Shown: in pieces, positions 16,237 to 23,940 of the stretch | Layout of the letters: each line of letters starts with the position of its first letter | Numbering within the stretch: position 1 is the first letter of the stretch | Source of the DNA: Okeania sp. SIO3I5 | GTDB taxonomy: Bacteria; Cyanobacteriota; Cyanobacteriia; Cyanobacteriales; Microcoleaceae | Direction: 5' to 3' | Assembly (NCBI RefSeq): GCF_010672085.1 | Contig: NZ_JAAHHT010000017.1 | Coordinates: 84,965-148,964, forward strand | DNA: 64,000 nt | Notes under the pieces: model-generated | What the model saw: the letters and a program-made list of their open reading frames with translations, nothing else | Databases searched by the model: none | What the model was told of the DNA's origin: nothing | Made by a program: the position numbers and the translations under genes

Positions 16237-16326
16237 AGGACTTACGCAAATTCTTAGGTAAAACGCTATCTGTAGAGGGCGAATGGCATTCGCCCCTACT
16301 AAATATGGTGGTTTTGCGTAAGTCCT
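16237..16326. repeat. MITE-like element, AGGACTTACGCA family
   Basis: A second copy, 38 bases after the first, 90 bases long with identical 12-base ends. The inner sequence is a GGGCGAATGGCATTCGCCC palindrome. Confidence 0.9.
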
Positions 16327-16335
16327 GCTAATATT

Positions 16336-16717
16336 AAAATATAACAACTTTTTCTGGCTGTCAAGGAGCGATCGCTTATCACAACTGCCGTCATAGTTTC
16401 TCAAGCTGAAGAATATTGATAATTAATCAATTTGGTTGAAAGCCTCTCTTTACCAATAGCAGTTCTTTAACATAAGAGGTACAGTTTTAGATCCCCCCCT
16501 GCCCCCCTTAGAAAGGAGGAATTTTCAAAGTCCCCCTTTCTAAGGGGGATTTAGGGGGATTTTCAATGTACTTCATAACTATGAGAATTGCTATATCTAA
16601 TCTGAAAATATAACAACTTTTTCTGGCTGTCAAGGAGCGATCGCTTATTAAAACTGCCGTCATGGTTTTCCAAGCTGAAGAATCCCGCGTTGTCACCTAA
16701 GTGCAACAACGTCGGAA
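16336..16717. repeat. Direct repeat with IS605-tail-like hairpin
   Basis: About 80 bases (from AAAATATAACAACTTTTTCT to CAAGCTGAAGAAT) occur at 16336-16415 and again at 16604-16684. The second copy continues into CCCGCGTTGTCACC and CAACAACGTCGG, the same hairpin type as at 10047-10076. Its plus frame ends GFPS-stop, like TnpB tails. Probably two remnants of IS200/IS605-type right ends, separated by an ATATAGC element. Confidence 0.6.
16455..16596. repeat. MITE-like element, ATATAGC...GCTATAT family
   Basis: Ends ATAGCAGTTCTT and GAGAATTGCTATAT flank a hairpin of GATCCCCCCTGCCCCCCTTA and CCCCCTTTCTAAGGGGGATT. A close relative is at 50468-50610. Confidence 0.7.
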
Positions 16718-16830
16718 GTATAGCCATAAGAAATGATTTGTGAGAAAAAAACTGTACGCGTTTGGTCTCCAAATCCCTTTACGTTTGGATTTGGAGACCA
16801 AACCCCTACGATAAAATCTTACAACCTATT

Positions 16831-16935
16831 TACAGCGCTTTTCAGATTGATGAACCACATCGTCACAAGCAAAACCCCGTAGGGACCTTCCATGGAACGT
16901 CCCTACTGTGGTCTACCGGAATGAAAACTGCTGTA
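16831..16935. repeat. MITE-like element, TACAGCGCTTTTCA family
   Basis: Ends TACAGCGCTTTTCA and TGAAAACTGCTGTA. The inner palindrome is GGGACCTTCCATGGAACGTCCC. It is almost identical to 57010-57112, and a diverged relative lies near 31012-31100. Confidence 0.85.
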
Positions 16936-16948
16936 GGATTCCTATATC

Positions 16949-17629
16949 TCAAGCATTCAAACAATATTCAATCCGAACTTGTTCAATCGTCTTTTCACCC
17001 GCTTCAGATAAAAATAAATCGCGCCGAACTTCTTCTAATCCTAACTCAATAAACTGGGCAAGTTCCTGATCAGATAAAGGCCAAGGAGGGCCATCAGGTA
17101 TAGAATCATCTTCCCGTATGCGAGTCATCACCAAAAGTTTACCCTTACTTGCCACTAAAGGAGCAATACAGTTAATAACTTGCGATCGCATCTCTACTGG
17201 CAAAGCTTGAATAGTCCGCGATTCTATCACCAAATCAAATTTACCATGCCATTCAGAATCTAACGCCAACAGATCGGCAACCAAATAGTTAACTGAAGAA
17301 TCAGGAAATCTTTCTTTGCACCAAGCGATCGCATTAGTCGAAATATCAAAAGCTGTCACTTGAAAACCCAACTTTGCCAAAGCTTCTGCATCATCACCCA
17401 AACCACATCCGATCACCAAAGCAGTACCTCCTTCTCCTTGTGGTTGAGAAAAATCTAACCACTCTTGTAGATAAGGATGTGTCGTTAAACGCGCCCAAGG
17501 TATTTGTCCAGCATCACCCTCAGCTTCAGAATATAAAATATCAAACCATGCAGTGGGATCTGCTTTTTGTGATTCAGTTGCCAACTTCTTGATTTTTTGT
17601 TGAATAGCTTCTGGTTTTTCTTCCAACAT
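16949..17629 (-). CDS. Class I SAM-dependent methyltransferase, TPMT-like
   Basis: A 226-aa soluble protein with a Rossmann-type SAM site: ALVIGCGLGDDAEALAKLGF (motif I), then VTAFDIS with the acidic residue that holds the ribose, YLVADLLALDSEW, and DLVIESRTIQALP in place of the usual post-motif. The start region WFDILYSEAEGDAGQIPWAR resembles the thiopurine/thioether methyltransferase group, which acts on small sulphur, selenium or halide substrates. Substrate cannot be told from sequence. Start MLEEKPEAIQ at 17629 is followed by an intact frame to the stop. It is transcribed alone, ending 14 bases from a MITE. Confidence 0.8.
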   Translation of the reverse strand: MLEEKPEAIQQKIKKLATESQKADPTAWFDILYSEAEGDAGQIPWARLTTHPYLQEWLDFSQPQGEGGTALVIGCGLGDDAEALAKLGFQVTAFDISTNAIAWCKERFPDSSVNYLVADLLALDSEWHGKFDLVIESRTIQALPVEMRSQVINCIAPLVASKGKLLVMTRIREDDSIPDGPPWPLSDQELAQFIELGLEEVRRDLFLSEAGEKTIEQVRIEYCLNA

Positions 17630-18009
17630 TTTGTTTGATTTCCTAATTGTTCAGTATTAATTTTATCGTAATACAAAAAACATAGCTTTTTCAGGCAGAT
17701 AGATATCCCCTATTACCCAAAAAATGAAGGTATAAAGCCTCTCAATTCATGGAGAAAAAAGAAAAAAATTCCTTTTAGCCAATCCTTCTATTACAGAAGA
17801 GGTAATTATTAATTATTAATTATTAATTATTAATTATTTCCTCCTACTCCATCTTTATTATGAAATAATACCTGCCGTGACCTAGATCACAAAAATTCAC
17901 CTTTTCATTTCACTTTACTTTAGTAATTATAATCACTTTACCAAAACTTTATGAATTATTCTTCTCAATAATGTAGAATATAAAAACTATAGAGTTCAAG
18001 GTTTATTTT
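17630..18009. other. Intergenic region with TAAAGCCTC repeat and AATTATT microrepeats
   Basis: A copy of the GGTATAAAGCCTCTC...AGAAGAGGTAATTATT element lies at about 17727-17810, followed by TTAATTATTAATTATT runs. The same family splits the DUF4351 gene near 31900-32130. The promoter of the 67-aa gene at 18010 should lie at the right end. Confidence 0.6.
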
Positions 18010-18213
18010 ATGCTTCAAGTTAACTTACTCCCTGGCGCTATCAACGAAATTATGGTTTCTGTAGCTGATAATTCTTATCTTACCAAATCAGATTGTTATG
18101 GCCTTATGGCCGCCATATTAGATGAATCAATCACACAAGAAGAACGTCGTTCTGTGGACAGGTTGTTACGTTCTGTCGTCCGAGGAAAAGTACAAATGGT
18201 ATCTCAAATGTAA
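18010..18213 (+). CDS. Small conserved-type cyanobacterial protein, 67 aa
   Basis: MLQVNLLPGAINEIMVSVAD then YLTKSDCYGLMAAILDESIT and RRSVDRLLRSVVRGKVQMVS. It is a compact helical protein. The pattern (T-K-x-D-x-Y-G-L-M-A-A-I-L-D-E) is one I associate with small uncharacterised proteins widespread in cyanobacteria. That is recollection, not a search. AAGG lies before the ATG. It converges with the DoxX-like gene at 18225, leaving only 11 bases between the two stops. Confidence 0.7.
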   Translation: MLQVNLLPGAINEIMVSVADNSYLTKSDCYGLMAAILDESITQEERRSVDRLLRSVVRGKVQMVSQM

Positions 18214-18224
18214 AAATATTAACT

Positions 18225-18635
18225 TCATTTTAAATAATATTGAAATGTAAGTAGTTGGTCTTCATCTCGTAATAAAAATAAGCCAATCATGGCTGCCAAT
18301 GTAGGTACAGCAGCCCAAAATAATTGATTTCCTGGTGCATAAGGATTAAATAATTGTTGGTATGTAGAAAGTACAGAAACTAGGTGCATTCCCAACATAG
18401 CTCCATAAGAAAAGGTTTTAAATAATCCCATCAGGAAAATTACAACAATTAAGGTTTGAATAATTCCTATTCCTAGTGCTATAGAATTGGAAATGCTTAA
18501 AAAATAAAACTTCTGAAATATTTTTTGAGCTGCTTCAGGAGCAATAATTTTTTCAATTGACCAAACTAAAAAGAATGCAGCAGTGCTAATTCTAATTAAT
18601 GCTAAACTAATTTGTAACTTTCGTTGATTTGTCAT
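18225..18635 (-). CDS. DoxX-like four-helix membrane protein
   Basis: 136 residues with four hydrophobic helices at about 12-28, 48-70, 76-92 and 104-122. The first part (ALIRISTAAFFLVWSIEKII) and the overall pattern match the DoxX/DoxD-like family of small inner-membrane proteins, some linked to thiol or oxidative-stress reactions. The function in cyanobacteria is not known. Start MTNQRKLQIS at 18635 is preceded by a spaced A/T-rich region without a strong ribosome site. Confidence 0.65.
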   Translation of the reverse strand: MTNQRKLQISLALIRISTAAFFLVWSIEKIIAPEAAQKIFQKFYFLSISNSIALGIGIIQTLIVVIFLMGLFKTFSYGAMLGMHLVSVLSTYQQLFNPYAPGNQLFWAAVPTLAAMIGLFLLRDEDQLLTFQYYLK

Positions 18636-19532
18636 AATTTATAGCAATTGTAATTTGAACAGGGAACATTTGAAATACTCTCCTAAGAGAGTAATAAAAG
18701 TTGGATAATTTCAAGTAATTATTACTTATTTTAAATTTCTCGAATTGAGAGAAATTTGTCAACCTTTTATTGCTGTAGGTTACTGAAAAATCAAGGTATA
18801 AAGCCTCTCCATTAACTAAGCTCTGGAAAATTTAGAAGAAGCTATTACAGCAGTTTCACGCCCGCGCGTGAGGTACAAATTTTTTTTTTGTTAAAAGCTG
18901 GAAACCTATTAGTAATGAGAGGTAACACAACCTTCCAAGTTGTTACAGCCGGCTGTGTTACTAAGGATATAGATTAACCTTTAAGTGTACCTCACCATCC
19001 TCATGGATTGCTGTAATTTAGAACCAGGGGTTATATCAAATTCGCATAATTACTATAGCTTACGTCATTGCGACTTACACTCCGTGGAAAGAAGCAACCT
19101 CATAGTTTGAGGAGATTGCTTCCTATCGTCGCAATGACAACTATTCAACCAGATTTTATATTAGGGGTGGGTTAACTTCTGTACGGGCGAATGGCCATTC
19201 GCCCCTACTGACTTCTGACTTCTGACTTCGTTAAAGATATCTTTCTGGAAAGCGATCGCATACTCAAAATTAGCGATCGCTCTTTTCTTATACCCATATC
19301 AAATAATTGTCAACCTTTTTTGTCCCCAATTAACATAAATTAACCCAAAAATTAAGAATACTTAAATAAAACAAAATTTTATTACTTTACTGACAAACTA
19401 AGTTCTAGTTGATGGGATAACCTGAAAAAATATTGTTTAAAAATTTTCATTCTAATAAATTAAAGACATCAAAATCTGAGACAATCAAACTAATAAATCC
19501 ATAATTGTTAACTAAAAAACGGAGAACATTAG
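18636..19532. other. Gene-free region upstream of chlB
   Basis: Holds two overlapping palindromes at 18922-18961 (GTAACACAACCTTCC... and GTTACAGCCGGCTGTGTTAC), a diverged ATATCAAAT element at 19031-19164, TTCTGACTTC direct repeats near 19202-19225 and two GCGATCGC sites. The last 200 bases are AT-rich and should hold the chlB promoter and leader. No exact promoter could be assigned. Confidence 0.6.
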
Positions 19533-21059
19533 ATGAAATTAGCTTACTGGATGTATGCAGGTCCCGCTCACATTGGTACATTGCGCGTTGCCAGTTCCTT
19601 CAAAAACGTTCACGCTATTATGCACGCTCCTCTTGGTGACGACTACTTTAATGTCATGCGCTCCATGTTGGAAAGAGAACGGAATTATACACCTGTGACT
19701 GCCAGTGTAGTCGATCGGAATGTATTGGCGCGGGGTTCCCAAGAAAAAGTAGTAGATAACATTGTCCGCAAAGACAAGGAAGAAACCCCAGATTTAATTG
19801 TTCTTACTCCCACTTGCACTTCTAGCATTTTGCAAGAAGACTTGGAGAATTTTGTCGAACGCGCTCAAATAGATGCTAAAGGTGACGTCATGTTGGCAGA
19901 TGTTAATCATTATCGCGTTAATGAACTACAAGCAGCAGATCGTACTTTGGAGCAAATTGTTAAATATTATATTGAGAAGGCGAAAAAGAAAGGGGAACTT
20001 CCAGAAGGAAAAACTGAGAAACCTTCTGTAAATATTATTGGTGTTTCTACCTTGGGTTTCCACAACCAACATGACTGCACCGAATTAAAACGCTTGATGA
20101 CAGACTTAGGCATCGAAATTAACGAAGTCATTCCCGAAGGTGCGTCAGTTCACAATTTAAAAAATCTGCCTCGCGCTTGGTTTAACCTCACACCTTATCG
20201 GGAACTAGGGGTAATGGCAGCTAAATATTTAGAATCGGAGTTTGGTACGCCTTATATTGATATTACGCCTATGGGTGTTGTAGAAACTGCTCGTTGTATT
20301 CGGAAAATTCAGCAGGTGGTAAATGCTCAAGGTGCTAATGTTGACTATGAGGAATTTATTGATAATCAAACTTTGCACGTTTCTCAAGCAGCGTGGTTTT
20401 CTCGTTCCATTGACTGTCAAAATTTAACTGGTAAAAAAGCGGTGGTGTTTGGGGATAATACTCATGCTGCTGCCATGACAAAAATTTTGGCGCGGGAGAT
20501 GGGTATTCATGTGGTTTGGGCAGGTACTTATTGTAAATATGATGCTGACTGGTTCCGGGAACAGGTGAGTGAATATTGTGATGAGGTTTTAATTAGTGAG
20601 GATAATGGGGAGATTGGGGATGCGATCGCTCGTGTGGAACCTTCGGCAATTTTTGGCACGCAAATGGAGCGTCATGTTGGTAAGCGTTTAGATATTCCGT
20701 GTGGTGTTATTGCGGCGCCTATTCATATTCAGAATTTCCCGATTGGTTATAAACCGTTTATGGGTTATGAAGGAACTAATCAAATTGCGGATTTGGTTTA
20801 TAATTCTTTTACTTTGGGAATGGAAGATCATCTGTTAGAAATATTTGGCGGACACGATACTAAGGAGGTTATTACTAAGGGAATTTCTGCTGATTCTGAT
20901 TTGAATTGGACGAAAGATGCAAAGGCAGAATTGAATAAGGTGCCTGGTTTTGTCCGGGGTAAAGTGAAGCGAAATACGGAAAAGTTTGCGAGGGAGCGTG
21001 GTATTGGTGAGATTTCTTTAGAAGTTATGTATGCTGCAAAAGAAGCTGTAGGTGCTTAG
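19533..21059 (+). CDS. chlB: Light-independent protochlorophyllide reductase subunit B
   Basis: 508 aa, the normal length for cyanobacterial ChlB. With ChlN and the ATPase ChlL it reduces the D-ring of protochlorophyllide to chlorophyllide a in the dark. The nitrogenase-like start [20 protein letters not shown] is diagnostic. Asp36 (in PLGDDYF), a known ligand of the shared 4Fe-4S cluster in this family, and Cys95 (TPTCTSS) are present. The C-terminal domain ends [22 protein letters not shown] ribosome site lies just before the ATG. chlL and chlN are not in this window, so the gene is separate from its partners or they lie elsewhere. A hairpin with a T-run follows at 21167. Confidence 0.97.
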   Translation: MKLAYWMYAGPAHIGTLRVASSFKNVHAIMHAPLGDDYFNVMRSMLERERNYTPVTASVVDRNVLARGSQEKVVDNIVRKDKEETPDLIVLTPTCTSSILQEDLENFVERAQIDAKGDVMLADVNHYRVNELQAADRTLEQIVKYYIEKAKKKGELPEGKTEKPSVNIIGVSTLGFHNQHDCTELKRLMTDLGIEINEVIPEGASVHNLKNLPRAWFNLTPYRELGVMAAKYLESEFGTPYIDITPMGVVETARCIRKIQQVVNAQGANVDYEEFIDNQTLHVSQAAWFSRSIDCQNLTGKKAVVFGDNTHAAAMTKILAREMGIHVVWAGTYCKYDADWFREQVSEYCDEVLISEDNGEIGDAIARVEPSAIFGTQMERHVGKRLDIPCGVIAAPIHIQNFPIGYKPFMGYEGTNQIADLVYNSFTLGMEDHLLEIFGGHDTKEVITKGISADSDLNWTKDAKAELNKVPGFVRGKVKRNTEKFARERGIGEISLEVMYAAKEAVGA

Positions 21060-21166
21060 TTGAAGTCAGAAGTTAGAAGTCAGAAGTCAGAAGTTAAATT
21101 TTGGCGATGACTAAGTTTGAGAATATTCTAGTAGTAATGGCGACTGCTATAATTGTTGTTAATTTT

Positions 21167-21192
21167 AGGGTGGGTTTTCCCCACCTTTTTTT
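21167..21192 (+). terminator. Rho-independent terminator after chlB
   Basis: GGGTGGG pairs with CCCCACC over a TTTT loop, followed by seven T residues. It lies about 110 bases after the chlB stop. Confidence 0.85.
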
Positions 21193-21290
21193 ATGGGAAT
21201 TTTTGATAATAATTTTATATCATTGAATTTGGTTTGACGTAATAAAGTCTGATTTCTAGAGAAACTAAAATTTTTAATATAGATAAGATT

Positions 21291-22571
21291 ATGATTGCTC
21301 AACTGCAAGATATTATCCCTGCACTAACTGGCTTTTTTTTCGGATTAATAGTTTTAGTGTATTTTGTGTTTAAGAAAAATTCCTTGGGTATGGTAATTTC
21401 CAGTATATCTTGTATATTGTTAATGTTTATTTTTCAAATCATATCAGTAAATATTGATAAGCTAAACAGCTTTCTTGAAACATATCAGGATATATTGAAG
21501 TTTCCATTAACTGTTTTAGTAACGGCAGCAAGTATCTTTCTAGGTAATACTTTGATTAGGTATTTCACTGATAGAAAAGAAAAAAGGGAATTTGCTATAT
21601 TATTTATTAATGCTATAGAGTCTCATATCAATATTTTAGAAATAGTTTTTTCCCAAATCAATTTGGGTTGTTTAGGAGAAGATTTAATCATAGACGATAG
21701 AGAATATATTGAAGTTTATAAATCAAGTTTGATAGAGAATAAAGGGTATGATATTGCTTTTAACAAAATAGGTATTTTTAATGAAAATGAAATTAATTTA
21801 GTTTCTAGATACGATAAAAACCTAAAAGAATCTGTATTTCATATAAATATTTTCTGTTGTACTATGAGTGGAGATACTGAAACATACCACGAAAAGATAA
21901 AGGAAATAAGTTTCAAATTAAAATTTCTTACAAACACAGAAAAACACTACCTTATAATGTCTTTTAATGGTGTTAAAATAATTATACCTATTACAATAAT
22001 TTTAGGATATTTGTGTATCTATCAGTTATCTTTGAACTATTTACGACGAAATCTTGCTAAAGATAGAGGAAATTTCTTAGAAAATTTTGACTCTAAATGG
22101 GAAGCACTATGGCGAGTGTTTTGGAGTCAATTTACTAGCTATAAATCTAATAATATAACGTTTCATGTTTTAAAGAGAAGACTATCTGATAATTTAATTG
22201 ATGAATTAAAGTATATAAGAGAAAGCTACAGAAAAATTGACAAAGCTAAAAACACTAAAAACCGTGAACCAATTTACCTATTTAGAATCTTAATTAATAA
22301 TTATATTGATTTGACGGGAACGCCAAAAAATGGTGATAAGCACACTCGAATTAAAATTCTCTCAAATCAAGAAGATTTTATAGGCTTAACATCGGAAATA
22401 CCTACTATTACTTTAATCGATCATGCCAAACCATTTTTAAAACGTTACATAAAAGAAAGTTGTAAAACAGAAAAAATCTTAGAGGAAGATATTGATAAAT
22501 TCATCGAAAACTGCAAATATGAATCATACATTATTTCACCTTGGGGAGAAGAAATAGAACAAGCATTATAA
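21291..22571 (+). CDS. Unknown membrane protein with large cytoplasmic domain, 426 aa
   Basis: Three hydrophobic helices open the protein: LTGFFFGLIVLVYFVF, MVISSISCILLMFIFQIISV and FPLTVLVTAASIFLGNTL. A basic stretch (RYFTDRKEKREF) follows, then a mostly soluble region with a possible fourth helix (VKIIIPITIILGYLCIYQLS) near residue 230. The C-terminal 170 residues are charged and end WGEEIEQAL. No family is recognised. Its codons are more AT-rich than those of chlB before it, and it sits directly before a toxin-antitoxin pair, both typical of acquired genes. Spacing to the next gene is 55 bases, so cotranscription is possible. Confidence 0.65.
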   Translation: MIAQLQDIIPALTGFFFGLIVLVYFVFKKNSLGMVISSISCILLMFIFQIISVNIDKLNSFLETYQDILKFPLTVLVTAASIFLGNTLIRYFTDRKEKREFAILFINAIESHINILEIVFSQINLGCLGEDLIIDDREYIEVYKSSLIENKGYDIAFNKIGIFNENEINLVSRYDKNLKESVFHINIFCCTMSGDTETYHEKIKEISFKLKFLTNTEKHYLIMSFNGVKIIIPITIILGYLCIYQLSLNYLRRNLAKDRGNFLENFDSKWEALWRVFWSQFTSYKSNNITFHVLKRRLSDNLIDELKYIRESYRKIDKAKNTKNREPIYLFRILINNYIDLTGTPKNGDKHTRIKILSNQEDFIGLTSEIPTITLIDHAKPFLKRYIKESCKTEKILEEDIDKFIENCKYESYIISPWGEEIEQAL

Positions 22572-22626
22572 ATATTAATTCGGTTAAAATTAAATTTAGT
22601 CAAATTTGAAAGATAATTGAGAAATT

Positions 22627-22851
22627 ATGGAAAGTATCAAGATAAAAACACATATTGGCGAAGATGGAATTTTATCTCTTCGTTTACCAATTACTAATCA
22701 AGAAATTGAAGCTATGGTTTTGTATCAACCCATTATCAAACAAAACCATCAAGATTCAAAATTAAAATTTGAACGTTTATTGCAACAATATAAAGGTCAG
22801 ACTTTTACTAATAGTGGTGAATTATTACGAGAGGATCGCCTAAGTGAGTAA
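22627..22851 (+). CDS. Probable antitoxin of a vapBC-type pair
   Basis: 74 aa, starting MESIKIKTHIGEDGILSLRL, a beta-rich N-terminus suited to DNA binding, then a helical C-terminus (SKLKFERLLQQYKGQT) suited to covering the toxin. The stop overlaps the PIN-domain gene by eight bases, the usual antitoxin-toxin arrangement. It would neutralise the toxin and repress its own operon. Assignment to a specific antitoxin fold is uncertain. Confidence 0.7.
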   Translation: MESIKIKTHIGEDGILSLRLPITNQEIEAMVLYQPIIKQNHQDSKLKFERLLQQYKGQTFTNSGELLREDRLSE

Positions 22852-23206
22852 GTTTGTTGTTGATGCCAATGTAGCAATTAAATGGGTTATTCCAGAAATT
22901 CAAACTGAGCTTGTTTTGTCATTATTAAACAATCAAGATAACTTGCTATTAGTCCCTGATTTTTTCTTTCCAGAAATTGGTAATATTCTTTGGAAGCGGG
23001 TTCGTCGTGGAGAAATGAATATTACTCAAGCTCAATTAAGTTTAGATACTTTAAAGTCTGTGGATATTAAAGTTTTTCCTTCTGAACCTCTAATTAAAAG
23101 TGCTTTAGATATTGCTTATAGAATTAATCAAGCTGTTTATGATTGTGTGTATTTGAGTTTAGCAATTAATCATCAATGTTTAATGGTAAAATCAATTCAA
23201 AATTAA
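22844..23206 (+). CDS. PIN-domain toxin (VapC-like), C-terminus shortened
   Basis: 120 aa. PIN proteins are Mg-dependent RNases with three to four acidic residues. Asp7 (VVDANVAIKW), Glu44 (FPEIGNILW) and Asp100 (YDCVYLSLA) are present. The family normally goes on to a strand with T-A-D and about 15 more residues. Here the protein stops as CLMVKSIQN, so the fourth acidic residue and last helix are missing. The sequence after the stop is AT-rich and repeat-like, so the 3' end may have been replaced. Toxicity is doubtful. It overlaps its antitoxin by eight bases. Confidence 0.8.
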   Translation: MSKFVVDANVAIKWVIPEIQTELVLSLLNNQDNLLLVPDFFFPEIGNILWKRVRRGEMNITQAQLSLDTLKSVDIKVFPSEPLIKSALDIAYRINQAVYDCVYLSLAINHQCLMVKSIQN

Positions 23207-23401
23207 TAATTTTTAATTCAAAATTATAACCTCTGACTGTTTGCACAGCATTCCGCAGGAAAGTCAGAGGCTTGAAATAACGAAAAGATTTTTAATTTTT
23301 TCGTTCTGAAGAACGAGGCTTGAATCCTTAATTAAACAATTATTTAAATTAAGTTAGAACCAAAATTTTTGAACTTTGAATTTTGAATTCAAAAAATAGT
23401 C
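23207..23401. other. Short intergenic stretch after the PIN gene
   Basis: AT-rich, with repeated ATTTTTAATTC and TTGAATTTTGAATTC runs and the phrases CCGCAGGAAAGTCAGAGGC and GAAGAACGAGGCTTGAA. No gene is seen. Confidence 0.5.
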
Positions 23402-23563
23402 AGCCTATCAAAAATTTAGGGCAAAAATAGAACAAGAAGGAATTACTTTTGATGATAATACTTTTAACAACTTACGGGATAAGTCACCAGGAAGAGAGGT
23501 TGATTTATGACTTTAAAGTATTTGCTAGACACTAATATAATTTCTGAATTTATCCGTCAACAA
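23402..23563 (+). pseudogene. Remnant of a second vapBC-type pair
   Basis: The first frame gives an antitoxin C-terminus, AYQKFRAKIEQEGITFDDNT, then NNLRDKSPGREVDL, with its TGA overlapping an ATG at 23507. The second frame starts MTLKYLLDTNIISEFIRQ, the hallmark N-terminus of VapC PIN toxins. After about 18 residues it runs into TTCTGACTTC direct repeats and is lost. So both genes are truncated, the toxin right where a repeat begins. Confidence 0.75.
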
Positions 23564-23940
23564 CTTCTGACTTCTGACTTCTGACTTCTAACTTCGTTAA
23601 CCCCTTGTGCATTTAGAGTATTTACCAATTTCAACGGCAAAAATATTCTCACTCCTCCTTTGTCGTTGTCGAATTTGACAATACCTTTTTTGAATTTTCT
23701 CGCATTAATCTAGCAACGCCACTTTATTTTCTAGCAAAACTTGATTGATTTTTACGATATTAGTCAGTTATAGACAATGACCTAAATTTTCTATAATTTG
23801 TAATAATCAAAGTAATATAAGTACACCAAACCAAAATTAGGAATAATTTTATACTAATTACTATGCAATTTCAATAAAAATAACAAAACTAGGGATTTTA
23901 TTTACAATGTAAAATATAGTATTTTAAAGGGACAAGTAAA
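23564..23940. other. Intergenic region before the RND adaptor gene
   Basis: Starts with ACTTCTGACTTCTGACTTC repeats and then is plain AT-rich DNA. The adaptor promoter should lie in the last 150 bases. No exact promoter was identified and no gene is seen. Confidence 0.5.

Larger units (their letters stand above)
15992..16948. other. Gene-free region built of stacked MITE-like repeats
   Basis: No credible gene. It holds two AGGACTTACGCA elements, a duplicated 80-base IS605-tail-like sequence, an ATATAGC element, GGTTTGGAGACCAAACCCCT palindromes and a TACAGC element (each listed separately). Short ORFs here are chance frames in repeats. Confidence 0.75.
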
